Assembly: GCA_026014685.1 (NCBI GenBank) | Contig: JAOZHW010000007.1 | Span: forward strand, 124,001 to 188,000 | Source: Candidatus Bathyarchaeota archaeon | Lineage (GTDB): Archaea; Thermoproteota; Bathyarchaeia; Bathyarchaeales; Bathycorpusculaceae | Direction of reading: 5' to 3' | DNA length: 64,000 nt | Part shown: positions 51,539 to 59,755 of the stretch, piece by piece | Position numbering within the stretch: position 1 is the first letter of the stretch | How the letters are laid out: every line of letters starts with the position of its first letter | Program-made: the position numbers and the translations under genes | Notes under the pieces: generated by a model | The model's input: the letters and a program-made list of their open reading frames with translations, nothing else | Databases searched by the model: none | What the model was told of the DNA's origin: nothing

Positions 51539-52410
51539 TGAGGACGGCGGTTCTTGGCGCGGGAAAAATGGGTGTCTGGTTTGCCAAATGGTGCAAAGAG
51601 AAAGGCGACACAGTTGTTCTCGCTGACAGGAACCCCCAGAAACTCGCAAAGTTAGGCAAAGAGTTAGGTGTGGAAACCGCTGATTTTCCAGATGCAGTAA
51701 AAGGCGCTGACCGCGTTTTAATCTGCGTATCCATCTCTTCTTTTGAGGAAATCGTCAAAAAAATCGCGCCCGCCATCCACAAAGGGCAACCCATCATGGA
51801 TATCTGCTCCATCAAAGAGTACCCCGTTAACGTAATGCATCAACACCTCAAGGACGCGCTGGTTTTAGGCACTCACCCAGTGTTTGGCCCCGGCAGCAAC
51901 GGCGTAGCACACAAAGCTTACGTCCTGACCCCGACCAACAAAGAGGAAGAGGCGTATGCCAAAGAATTCCAGAAGTGGCTTCAAAAAGAGGACGCCCGCG
52001 TTTTTGTCATGTCGCCCCAGAAGCATGATGAACTTATGTCCATCGTGCTTGGGTTTGCGCATTTTGTGGGTTTAGCCACATGCGAAACTCTACTTGAGCA
52101 ACCTGCGTTCGCTGAGTCGAAGAAGTTGGCGGGCACCACCTACCGCATGCTGTTCACGCTTGCAGAGGCGGTTGCGCAGGAAACCCCTGACCTCTACGCC
52201 AACGTGCAGACCAAACTGGCGGGGCTGGATGAAATCGAGCAGTCCTTCATCGCTAATGCGGAGGCATGGTTAGAGTTGATGAAAAAGAAGGATTCTGCCG
52301 CTATCATGGAGCGTATGGAGCGGCTTCGCAAGAAATTGGGCAAAGTGGACAGTGAATACGGTAAAAGTTACGAAGTTATGTATAGGATGCTACAGTCAAC
52401 CGAGGAGTGA
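51538..52410 (+). CDS. tyrA: Prephenate dehydrogenase
   Basis: 290 residues. An N-terminal Rossmann domain (MRTAVLGAGKMGVWFAKWCKEKG; LADRNPQKL) is followed by GTHPVFGPGSNG and a helical dimerisation domain with LGFAHFVGLATCETLL. It oxidatively decarboxylates prephenate to 4-hydroxyphenylpyruvate, on the tyrosine branch. No ACT domain is present. The ATG overlaps the aminotransferase stop (TGATG). Confidence 0.92.
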   Translation: MRTAVLGAGKMGVWFAKWCKEKGDTVVLADRNPQKLAKLGKELGVETADFPDAVKGADRVLICVSISSFEEIVKKIAPAIHKGQPIMDICSIKEYPVNVMHQHLKDALVLGTHPVFGPGSNGVAHKAYVLTPTNKEEEAYAKEFQKWLQKEDARVFVMSPQKHDELMSIVLGFAHFVGLATCETLLEQPAFAESKKLAGTTYRMLFTLAEAVAQETPDLYANVQTKLAGLDEIEQSFIANAEAWLELMKKKDSAAIMERMERLRKKLGKVDSEYGKSYEVMYRMLQSTEE

Positions 52411-52416
52411 ACAGCT

Positions 52417-53049
52417 ATGACTAAGACTTTGCTTATCAACTGCTACCAAGACAGCGCCGAAATCAACCAGCTCACCGATGCGCTAAACAAGTTTACGGTC
52501 TGCAAAGTAGTTCCCTACACAAAAATCCACAGCGGTTATCAATTGGCTGAAGATATCAGCGCTGTAGTGGTAAGCGGCTCCGAAGCGCGCATAACAAAAC
52601 CCGAAGACAAAGCAAAATACGACGGCGTAATTCAGCTTATTCAGAATTGTAAGGTTCCGTTGCTGGGCATATGTTTTGGGCATCAACTTCTGTGTTCTGC
52701 GTTTGGAGCAAAAACCGCTGCACTAAAAAAGCCCGTTATAAACAAATTCGAACAAGTCAACATAATCCAAACAGGCGACATCCTCAGCAGATTCAGAAAA
52801 GGTCAAACCGTCCCGCTTGCCGAATACCACAACGACTACGTCTTAAAAGATAGTCTCGACGGGGCAGGTTTCAATCTCTTAGCCGATTCCGCTAGCTGCG
52901 AAGTAGAAGCCGTTAAACACAAATCGAAACTGTTTTTTGGTGTACAATTCCACCCCGAACGCATAACAATTGGAACCGAAAGCCACCCTGAAGGATACCG
53001 AATCCTCGATAACTTTTACTGTAACAATGTAAAGCGGCTGGGCATATAG
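52417..53049 (+). CDS. Class I glutamine amidotransferase (GuaA/TrpG-like)
   Basis: 210 residues. The catalytic triad is visible: Cys86 in LLGICFGHQLL and the His-Glu pair in VQFHPE (about 178-180). It resembles the stand-alone glutaminase subunit of archaeal GMP synthase more than TrpG (GICFGHQ, GVQFHPE), but no synthetase partner is nearby. It follows tyrA by 6 bp and closes the operon. The recipient of its ammonia is unknown. Confidence 0.8.
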   Translation: MTKTLLINCYQDSAEINQLTDALNKFTVCKVVPYTKIHSGYQLAEDISAVVVSGSEARITKPEDKAKYDGVIQLIQNCKVPLLGICFGHQLLCSAFGAKTAALKKPVINKFEQVNIIQTGDILSRFRKGQTVPLAEYHNDYVLKDSLDGAGFNLLADSASCEVEAVKHKSKLFFGVQFHPERITIGTESHPEGYRILDNFYCNNVKRLGI

Positions 53050-53069
53050 CCAAATCCAAATTTGGTTAA

Positions 53070-53150
53070 CCTCCACCTCACAACTAGTTGCGTCTGAGGT
53101 TGTGTTTTGGGTTTGCAACGGTTTCGGCTTCAGCTGCACTGTGGGTGTGA
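53070..53150 (+). terminator. Possible termination region after the aromatic operon
   Basis: The 196-bp gap after the operon contains ACCTCA and TGAGGT as nested inverted arms around a CAACTAGTTG palindrome (about 53070-53105). There is no long T-run, so termination is only suggested. Confidence 0.25.
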
Positions 53151-53245
53151 AGTTATGTTAAACTATTGGAAAGTGACACCTTTCTTTCGGTACATGTTGT
53201 AAATTATATAACCATAAAACATTAAATGCAAATGGGTAAGCAGAC

Positions 53246-53987
53246 TTGACACGAAAACTATACTTTTTCTTAACCCTAATTATAATCGTAATAATCGGAG
53301 TGGCAGCATTCGCACTCATCAACGGTGGATTCAAAGCGCAACCAAACCTGCAAGTAACTCCAACGGTACTCTCAGGAAAAACAGGCTCAGTCGTCACGCT
53401 AAATTTTGAAATAACCAACAGTGGGGGGGACGCAACAGGCGTAGTTATAACCGCAGTTTCAGACGCATTCGGGCAAGGTGTAACCGAAAAAATTGCTGTT
53501 CAAGCACGACAAACCGTCACCGTTGCTTGTGAAGTCACTGTAAACGACGTACAAAGTAAAGACTATCCAGTTACCTTAACCTATACCGCCGACGGCGGAG
53601 TCTTAGGTCACGTTTCAGGTTCTGTATCTGGCGATTTAAAGTTTCACGTTGTACCTAATTTAGAGCTTGTCTCGGAGTGGCTTCATGGTTCCAACGTAGT
53701 CGGCACATATAACTACACCATGCTCTACGTTACGCTTAAAAGCAACACAAACCATGCAGTGCAAAACGCAACCGTTTACACAACCGTTCAAGCTGAGGTG
53801 CCTAACTTGGTTGTTAATCCAACCCTATGCGGCGTTGTATGTTGGGCCATACCAGCTTTCCGAAAAAATTGGAGTAGCTATCGCAACTTATAGTTCACCT
53901 GCAGGCTCCTATCCTGTGCAATTGAAAGTTACGGTCGACGACTACGAAGTAACTACAGAAATGTTGACTTTAGAAGTGAGAGGGTGA
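53246..53987 (+). pseudogene. Secreted CARDB-like protein with an apparent frameshift
   Basis: The first frame (TTG 53246) gives a signal anchor (YFFLTLIIIVIIGVAAFALI) and a beta-sandwich resembling CARDB/APHP domains (NLQVTPTVLSGKTGSVVTLNFEITNSGGDATGVVITA). A second domain follows, up to PNLVVNPT near 53823, after which the frame degenerates and stops at 53893. The next frame continues sensibly as YAALYVGPYQLSEKIGVAIATY and ends at 53987 with MLTLEVRG. Removing one C of the CCC at 53823-53825 restores a 246-residue protein. It is either a sequencing error, a recent mutation or a programmed shift. A TATA-like AATTATATAA lies near 53203. Function is unknown, extracellular. Confidence 0.7.
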
Positions 53988-54006
53988 AAAGCCCAAATTT
54001 CTATTT

Positions 54007-54819
54007 TTAGATGACTCTGGGGTAGCTTCCCAGAATCTTGACGAAAGTCGCAAACTTCTCCAACGCTTCCAGCGCTTCTGCGCAGTGTTTTTCAGTTCTA
54101 TGACCTTCAAAGTCGAGGTAAAAGTTGTATTGCCACGCTGTGGTTTTGGTGGGGCGGGATTCGATGCGGGTGAGGTTGATGTTGCGTGATGCGAATTCGC
54201 CCAGTGCATGGTAGAGGGTTCCCGGTGCGTGTTTAGCGCTGAAGATAATGCTGGTTTTGTCGTCTCCCGTCGGCGCTGCATCTTCCAAGCCTAAGACGAG
54301 GAAGCGGGTGTAGTTGCTTGGGTTGTCAGCGATGTCTCGTGCGAGGATTTTCATGTTGTAGAGGTCTGCGGCTTTTTCGCTTGCAATGGCAGCGGCGTTC
54401 GATAAAGCTTTTTCTTTGATGATTTTAACTGAGCCTGCGGTGTCGTAGGCAGGGATGATTTCCCATTTGTGTTTTTCAAGGTATTTGCGGCACTGCGCTA
54501 GCGCTTGTGGGTGTGAGTAAACGGTTTCTATATCTTCGAGTTTAGTTTGGGGATTGCCGATCAAGACGTGGGCGAGTTTAACTGCGACTTCGCCGCAGAC
54601 TTTAAGGTCATAAGTTAAGAAGAGGTCGTAGTTTTGGTTGACGCTGCCCTCAATCGAGTTCTCAATCGGGACGACGCCGTGTGGAACGGTGCCTGTTTTG
54701 ACTGATTCGAAAACGTCTCGGAAATCCTTGCAGGGCACTGGCTCTACTTTTCTGCCAAAAAACTTGTAGACCGCCATTTCGCTGTATGCGCCAGTTTCGC
54801 CCTGATAGGTTACCTTCAT
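54007..54819 (-). CDS. pheA: Prephenate dehydratase
   Basis: 270 residues. The PDT domain (about 1-180) has VTYQGETGAYSEMAVYKFFG, GVVPIENSIEGSVNQNYDLF, SHPQALAQCRKYLE and the catalytic Thr region NYTRFLVLG (about 168-176). A C-terminal ACT domain (about 192-265: TSIIFSAKHAPGTLYHALGEFASRNINLTRIESRP) gives feedback inhibition by phenylalanine. It is the last gene of the branched-chain operon, overlapping leuA by 4 bp, away from the aromatic operon that ends on the opposite strand. Confidence 0.95.
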   Translation of the reverse strand: MKVTYQGETGAYSEMAVYKFFGRKVEPVPCKDFRDVFESVKTGTVPHGVVPIENSIEGSVNQNYDLFLTYDLKVCGEVAVKLAHVLIGNPQTKLEDIETVYSHPQALAQCRKYLEKHKWEIIPAYDTAGSVKIIKEKALSNAAAIASEKAADLYNMKILARDIADNPSNYTRFLVLGLEDAAPTGDDKTSIIFSAKHAPGTLYHALGEFASRNINLTRIESRPTKTTAWQYNFYLDFEGHRTEKHCAEALEALEKFATFVKILGSYPRVI

Positions 54820-56342
54820 TGTTTCTTGCCTTGATTACGATTCTTTAGTAGGCACTTGTTTATACCGTTTATCATTGCTTCCACCGATGCCATGACTATG
54901 TCTTCTCGGGCGGCGCGTGCTGATACTATGTTGCCTTTTTCGTCTTCGACTTTTATGACAACTTCAGCAACTGCGTTAGAGCCTCCCGTGATGGCTTCGA
55001 GGCGGTATTCGCTTAAGCGGATTTTTTCGAGGTTGCTGGTTAATTTCTGGATGGCTTTTAGCACTGCATCTACTGGGCCGACGCCTGTTTCTGCAGCAAC
55101 GTACTCTTTGCCGTCTAAGGTTAAGCGTACGGAGGCGGTCGGGATTACTTTTATGCCGGTAACCACTGCCATGTCGCAGAGGTCAACGATTTTTTCTTCC
55201 CCAACTACTTGACCCATAACAGTAGAGGTTATTGCAATGAGGTCTGCGTCGGTAACCATTTTGCCTTTGTCGCCTAACTCTTTGACCCGTTTGACGATGT
55301 CACTCAGTTGGGCTTCGGTTGGGTGGATACCGATTTCTTGTAACTCCGCTTTGATGCCACGTGTGCCAGCCAGTTTGCCTGCGACGAGTTTGCGGGTTCT
55401 TCCGACGAGTTCGGGGCTGATGGGTTCGAAGGTTAAGGGTTGCTCGGTTACGCCTCGGGTGTGGATTCCTGATTCGTGTGCGAAGGCGTTTTCGCCGACT
55501 ATGGCTTTGTTTACCTGTACGGTGATGCCTGTTAGGGATGAGACCATGCGGCTGGTGCTGTAGAGTAAACGTGTGTTTATGTTGGTTTTGTACTTGTAAA
55601 CCACATGTAATGTAGTGACAACTTCTTCTAAGGCAGCGTTTCCTGCGCGTTCACCTAACCCATTTACTGCTGTGTGTACTTGTGAGGCGCCTGCTTCGAC
55701 AGCTGCGAGGCTGTTTGCTACAGCTAAACCGAAGTCGTTGTGGCAGTGTACACTAATTGGCACTTTAACAGTTGTTTTCAATTCAGTTATTAACTCAGCC
55801 ATGGTCTTGGGAATCATGATACCAACGGTGTCAGGCACGTTTAAACTGTCCATCCCTGCGTCCTGTGTGGCTTTGCAGATTTTCTTCAGAAAAGGCAACT
55901 CACTGCGGGTTGCATCCATAGGCGAGAACTCGCAGGTTACACCATGTTTCTTCACGTATTCAACGGATTCCACCGCCGAAGCCAATACCTGTTCGGGTGT
56001 CATGCTAACTGCATATTTCATCTGAACAGGTGACGTGGGGATGAATACATGGATTAAGTCTACGTTGCAATCCAATGCTGCATCTATGTCTTTTTTTGTG
56101 CACCGAGATAAGGCGCAGATTTTTGAGTTTAAACCCAATTTAGCGATGTCTTTGACGACTTTGCGTTCGCCTTCAGAACTACTGGGAAAACCTGCTTCGA
56201 TGATGTCGACGCCTAGTTTGCTTAGTTGGCGTGCTATCTCGATTTTGTCGTCAGTTGTTAGAGAAACGCCGGGGGTTTGTTCCCCGTCGCGCAAAGTTGT
56301 ATCTAAAATGCGGATAGTTCTTGTTTGAGTTTCTTTTGTCAT
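54816..56342 (-). CDS. leuA: 2-isopropylmalate synthase / (R)-citramalate synthase family
   Basis: 508 residues. HMGL-like TIM barrel with DTTLRDGEQTPGVSL (about 14-28), VHCHNDFGLAVANSLAAVEAG (metal-binding HCHND) and NGLGERAGNAALEEVV. The LeuA dimer (allosteric) domain occupies about 375-495. The family includes isopropylmalate and citramalate synthases, which are hard to tell apart by eye. The operon (leuCDB, ilvBN) fits either leucine synthesis or the threonine-independent isoleucine route. It overlaps pheA and lies 6 bp after leuB. Confidence 0.9.
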   Translation of the reverse strand: MTKETQTRTIRILDTTLRDGEQTPGVSLTTDDKIEIARQLSKLGVDIIEAGFPSSSEGERKVVKDIAKLGLNSKICALSRCTKKDIDAALDCNVDLIHVFIPTSPVQMKYAVSMTPEQVLASAVESVEYVKKHGVTCEFSPMDATRSELPFLKKICKATQDAGMDSLNVPDTVGIMIPKTMAELITELKTTVKVPISVHCHNDFGLAVANSLAAVEAGASQVHTAVNGLGERAGNAALEEVVTTLHVVYKYKTNINTRLLYSTSRMVSSLTGITVQVNKAIVGENAFAHESGIHTRGVTEQPLTFEPISPELVGRTRKLVAGKLAGTRGIKAELQEIGIHPTEAQLSDIVKRVKELGDKGKMVTDADLIAITSTVMGQVVGEEKIVDLCDMAVVTGIKVIPTASVRLTLDGKEYVAAETGVGPVDAVLKAIQKLTSNLEKIRLSEYRLEAITGGSNAVAEVVIKVEDEKGNIVSARAAREDIVMASVEAMINGINKCLLKNRNQGKKQ

Positions 56343-56348
56343 TATAGG

Positions 56349-57383
56349 TCAACTTTTAGCCGTTAAGGCTGCGGCTATGGCTTCCGCCATGCCCAGAGTT
56401 GTGGTTTTACCGCCGCAGTCACCAACAGATTGACCATTCTTCAACGCGTAGATTACTCCGTTTTCTATAGCTTTTGCTGCCTTAATGCATTTAGGATCGC
56501 TGTATTTTTCTCCCAACCACTCCAGCATCATCTGTCCAGATAGAATCATGCTTAGTGGGTTTGCGGTGTGTTTGCCTGCGCGGTTTGGTGCAGAGCCGTG
56601 GATGGGTTCGAATAATGCAAAGTTGTCGCCGATGTTTGCGCCTGGAGCCATGCCTAAGCCGCCGATGAGTTGCGCTGCTTCGTCAGAGAGGATGTCGCCG
56701 AACATGTTGCATGTGCAGAGCACGTCGAAGAATTGGGGTTCTTTGATTAACCGCATGGATGCGGCGTCAACGTATAACTCGTTGAAGGCTATGTCTGGGT
56801 ATTGTTTGGCGACTTCACGGCATACATCGCGGAATAAGCCGTCAGTTACGCGCATGACGTTGGCTTTGTGGATGGCGGTTACGCGTTTTTTGCCGTTGCG
56901 TAGGCGTGCCATTTCGAATGCTTTTTTGGCTATGCGTTCGCTGTTTCTGCGGGTTATGACTCTTAAGCAGAGGGTGGTGTCTTCGCCGATTTTGAATTCT
57001 AAGCCTTTGTAGACGTCTTCGGTGTTTTCGCGTACGAATAGCATGTCGATGTCTGGGCGTGCAACTGGCACCGCGGGATACGCCTTCAACGGACGCAAGT
57101 TAGCGTAGAGGTCAAACATGTAGCGTAGTTTAACGATGACGTCTGCGGCTGATTCACCGACTGGACCCTTCATGCATGCGTGGCTGTTCTTGATAACCTC
57201 TACAGTTTCTGCGGGTAATGCGTTACCGAGGGTTTCAAGGGCTATGTCGCCTGCTGGGCACTCCATGATTTTGAATTTTAAACCGAATTCTTTCTCTACG
57301 CCCTTTAGGACTATAACGGTTGCTTCGGATAGTTCTGGTCCGATTCCGTCGCCTGGAATTAAGGATATTTTGTATTCAGTCAT
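56349..57383 (-). CDS. leuB: 3-isopropylmalate dehydrogenase family protein
   Basis: 344 residues of the isocitrate/isopropylmalate dehydrogenase family: ISLIPGDGIGPELSEATV, the substrate loop YANLRPLKAYPAVP, FVRENTEDVYKGLE, TAIHKANVMRVTDGLF and GGLGMAPGANIGDNFALFEPIHGSAPNRAGK. In this family the same protein can serve methylmalate (isoleucine) and isopropylmalate (leucine). It overlaps leuD by 4 bp. Confidence 0.92.
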   Translation of the reverse strand: MTEYKISLIPGDGIGPELSEATVIVLKGVEKEFGLKFKIMECPAGDIALETLGNALPAETVEVIKNSHACMKGPVGESAADVIVKLRYMFDLYANLRPLKAYPAVPVARPDIDMLFVRENTEDVYKGLEFKIGEDTTLCLRVITRRNSERIAKKAFEMARLRNGKKRVTAIHKANVMRVTDGLFRDVCREVAKQYPDIAFNELYVDAASMRLIKEPQFFDVLCTCNMFGDILSDEAAQLIGGLGMAPGANIGDNFALFEPIHGSAPNRAGKHTANPLSMILSGQMMLEWLGEKYSDPKCIKAAKAIENGVIYALKNGQSVGDCGGKTTTLGMAEAIAAALTAKS

Positions 57384-57883
57384 TTCTTATTCATTCTCCT
57401 ACGTAAATTCTCAATTAATCCGCCGTCCGCTAAGATTTCGAGTATGAAAGGCGGCAGCTTCTCAACCTGGAACTTTTTGCCGTTAGAGACGTTCTCGATC
57501 CTGCCGGCTTCAAAGTCCACAGCTAATTCGTCGCCATTCTTAACCGCACTTGATATGCCTTTGCATTCAATTACAGGTAAACCGATGTTGATTGCATTAC
57601 GGAAAAAGATACGAGCAAACGATTCAGCGATGACACATTTGACGCCAGAGTACTTCAACGCCAGAGGTGCCTGTTCACGGCTAGAGCCGCAGCCAAAGTT
57701 TTTGCCGCCGATCAAGATGATGCCCTGTTTGGCTTTTTCGACAAATTGAGTGTCCAAACCTTCCAGTGCATGCTTCGCTAAGTCGTAGGGATCTACTAGG
57801 ATTAGATATTTGCCGGGTAAGATGACGTCGGTGTCGATGTTGTTGCCGAAGACTACGGCTTTGGCTTTGATTTTGCTGTCCAT
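57380..57883 (-). CDS. leuD: 3-isopropylmalate dehydratase small subunit
   Basis: 167 residues, aconitase swivel domain: VVFGNNIDTDVILPGKYL and GGKNFGCGSSREQAPLALKYSGVKCVIAESFARIFFRNAINIGLPVIEC. The YLILVDPYDLAKHALEGLD specificity region follows the usual archaeal small-subunit layout. It overlaps the leuC stop by one base and leuB by four. Confidence 0.95.
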   Translation of the reverse strand: MDSKIKAKAVVFGNNIDTDVILPGKYLILVDPYDLAKHALEGLDTQFVEKAKQGIILIGGKNFGCGSSREQAPLALKYSGVKCVIAESFARIFFRNAINIGLPVIECKGISSAVKNGDELAVDFEAGRIENVSNGKKFQVEKLPPFILEILADGGLIENLRRRMNKK

Positions 57884-59145
57884 TATGCTTTAACCTCTCT
57901 TGGGTTAGTGATTTTCCCTGTCAATGCGGATGCCGCTACTGTTGCGGGTGAGGCTAAGTAGACGTTGGCTTGGGTGCTGCCCATTCTGCCGATGAAGTTG
58001 CGGTTGCTTGTTGCGACACAGGTCTCGCCCGCTGCCAGCAAGCCGATGTGGCCGCCTAAGCAGGGTCCGCATGCGCTGCCGCATACGATTGCGCCTGCAT
58101 CGGTGAAGATTTTCAGTAAACCTGCTTGGTCTGCCTGTTTCCAGACTTCTTGCGATGCTGGGATTACCAGTGCGCGAACGCCTTCTTTGACTTTCTTGCC
58201 TTTCATAACTTTCGCTGCCACCTGCAGGTCTTCTAATCTGCCGTTAGTACAGCTGCCGATGAATGCCTGATCTACTGGGACGTCGCCGACTTCGCTGACT
58301 GGTTTAACGTTATCTACTGAACTGGGGCATGCTACTTGTGGCTCCATCTTGGAGACGTCGAATTCGACGGTGCGCTCGTATTCTGCGTCTTTGTCGCTCT
58401 GCAGTGTTTCTAGGTTTGGCATTTTTTTGACTCTGCCCGCTAAGAATTCAGCGGTGGTTTCGTCGGGTGCGATTATGCCGTTTTTGGCGCCCATCTCAAC
58501 CGCCATGTTGCAGAGGGTCATTCTGCCTGCGTTGCTCATGGCTTTGATGGTTGGGCCTGTGAATTCGGCTGCTCGGTATATGGCGCCGTCTACGCTTAGG
58601 TTGCCGATGATGTTTAGGATTAGGTCTTTAGGTGTGACGTATTTTTGGAATTTTCCTTTTACGTTGACTTTGATGGTTGGGGGAACTTTAAACCAGATTT
58701 TTCCTGTTGCCATAACTGCGGCTGCTTCTGTACTGCCGATGCCTGTGGCGAAGGCTCCGAATGCACCGTAGGTGCATGTGTGGCTGTCTGCGCCGACGAT
58801 GACGTTGCCGGGGGTGACGTGGCCGTTTTCTGGCATGACTTGGTGGCAGATTCCGCCTCTGCCGACTTCGTAGAAGGTGAGGTTTTGTGTTTTGGCGAAG
58901 TTGCGCATGGTTTTGTGTAGTTCCGCTGCTTTCACGGATTCAGCGGGCACTTGGTGGTCCAGAATCACCACTACTTTTTTGTTATCCCAAACTTTTGGGG
59001 TGCCTATTTTTTTGAAGGCTTCCACAGCTAAAGGTCCAGTTAAATCATGCACCATGACCATGTCGACGTTGGCGTCGACGATTTCGCCTGGGTGCACGGT
59101 TTTTTTGCCTGCTGCTTTAGCTAATATTTTTTCTGTTATGTTCAT
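57883..59145 (-). CDS. leuC: 3-isopropylmalate dehydratase large subunit
   Basis: 420 residues, aconitase family. The [4Fe-4S] ligands are visible in GSCTNGR (one Cys) and GSACGPCLGGH (two Cys). Also VGADSHTCTYGAFGAFATGIGSTE and VMVHDLTGPLAVEAFKKIG. With LeuD it isomerises isopropylmalate (or citramalate). The 97-bp gap from ilvN is the only sizeable gap in the operon and shows no clear TATA box. Confidence 0.95.
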   Translation of the reverse strand: MNITEKILAKAAGKKTVHPGEIVDANVDMVMVHDLTGPLAVEAFKKIGTPKVWDNKKVVVILDHQVPAESVKAAELHKTMRNFAKTQNLTFYEVGRGGICHQVMPENGHVTPGNVIVGADSHTCTYGAFGAFATGIGSTEAAAVMATGKIWFKVPPTIKVNVKGKFQKYVTPKDLILNIIGNLSVDGAIYRAAEFTGPTIKAMSNAGRMTLCNMAVEMGAKNGIIAPDETTAEFLAGRVKKMPNLETLQSDKDAEYERTVEFDVSKMEPQVACPSSVDNVKPVSEVGDVPVDQAFIGSCTNGRLEDLQVAAKVMKGKKVKEGVRALVIPASQEVWKQADQAGLLKIFTDAGAIVCGSACGPCLGGHIGLLAAGETCVATSNRNFIGRMGSTQANVYLASPATVAASALTGKITNPREVKA

Positions 59146-59242
59146 TTTTCTTCTCTTTTCCTACAATTAATCAAGTTTAACGTAAGATATTGGCAAATTC
59201 TAAAGAAGGGACGTTTAAGTATTTCCACTATGGATGCAGTGT

Positions 59243-59755
59243 TTATCCGTCGATTCTTATGGATTTTGTGCCTCGTGCCAATGCGGTGATGCCTGTGCGT
59301 GCGAGTTCGATGATGCCGAAGGTTTTCATCAGGTTTAGGAAAGCGTCGATTTTGTCTGGGGTGCCGGTGATTTCCACGGTTAAGCTGTCGAAGGATACGT
59401 CGATGATTCTGCCTCGGAAGACGTCTACGAAGTTGATGATGTCGCTGCGTTCTTTTGCGTCTTTTACTCCGACTTTAATGAGGGAGAGTTCACGCATGAC
59501 AAAGTTGCCGTATTCGAGTTCTCCGACTTTTAGGACGTCGATTTGCTTAGCGACTTGCTTGACAACTTGGTCAAGGGTTTTTTCGTCCCCGTTCACAGTT
59601 ATGGTCATGCGCGCTATGTCTGGTTGTTCGGTTGGGCCGACAGTGATGGATTCGATGTTGAAGTTGCGGCGACGGAACAAGTTGGCAATCATATGCAAGA
59701 CACCGGGTTTGTTTTCGACTAGGACGGATATGACTTTGGTTTTTCCAGCTTGCAT
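59243..59755 (-). CDS. ilvN: Acetolactate synthase small subunit
   Basis: 170 residues: N-terminal ACT domain (KVISVLVENKPGVLHMIANLFRRRNFNIESITVGPTEQ) and the C-terminal ALS_SS_C domain (RELSLIKVGVKDAKERSDIINFVDVFRGRIIDVSFDSLTVEITGTPDKIDAFLNLM). It regulates IlvB by valine-type feedback. Its ATG overlaps the ilvB stop by one base. Confidence 0.95.
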   Translation of the reverse strand: MQAGKTKVISVLVENKPGVLHMIANLFRRRNFNIESITVGPTEQPDIARMTITVNGDEKTLDQVVKQVAKQIDVLKVGELEYGNFVMRELSLIKVGVKDAKERSDIINFVDVFRGRIIDVSFDSLTVEITGTPDKIDAFLNLMKTFGIIELARTGITALARGTKSIRIDG

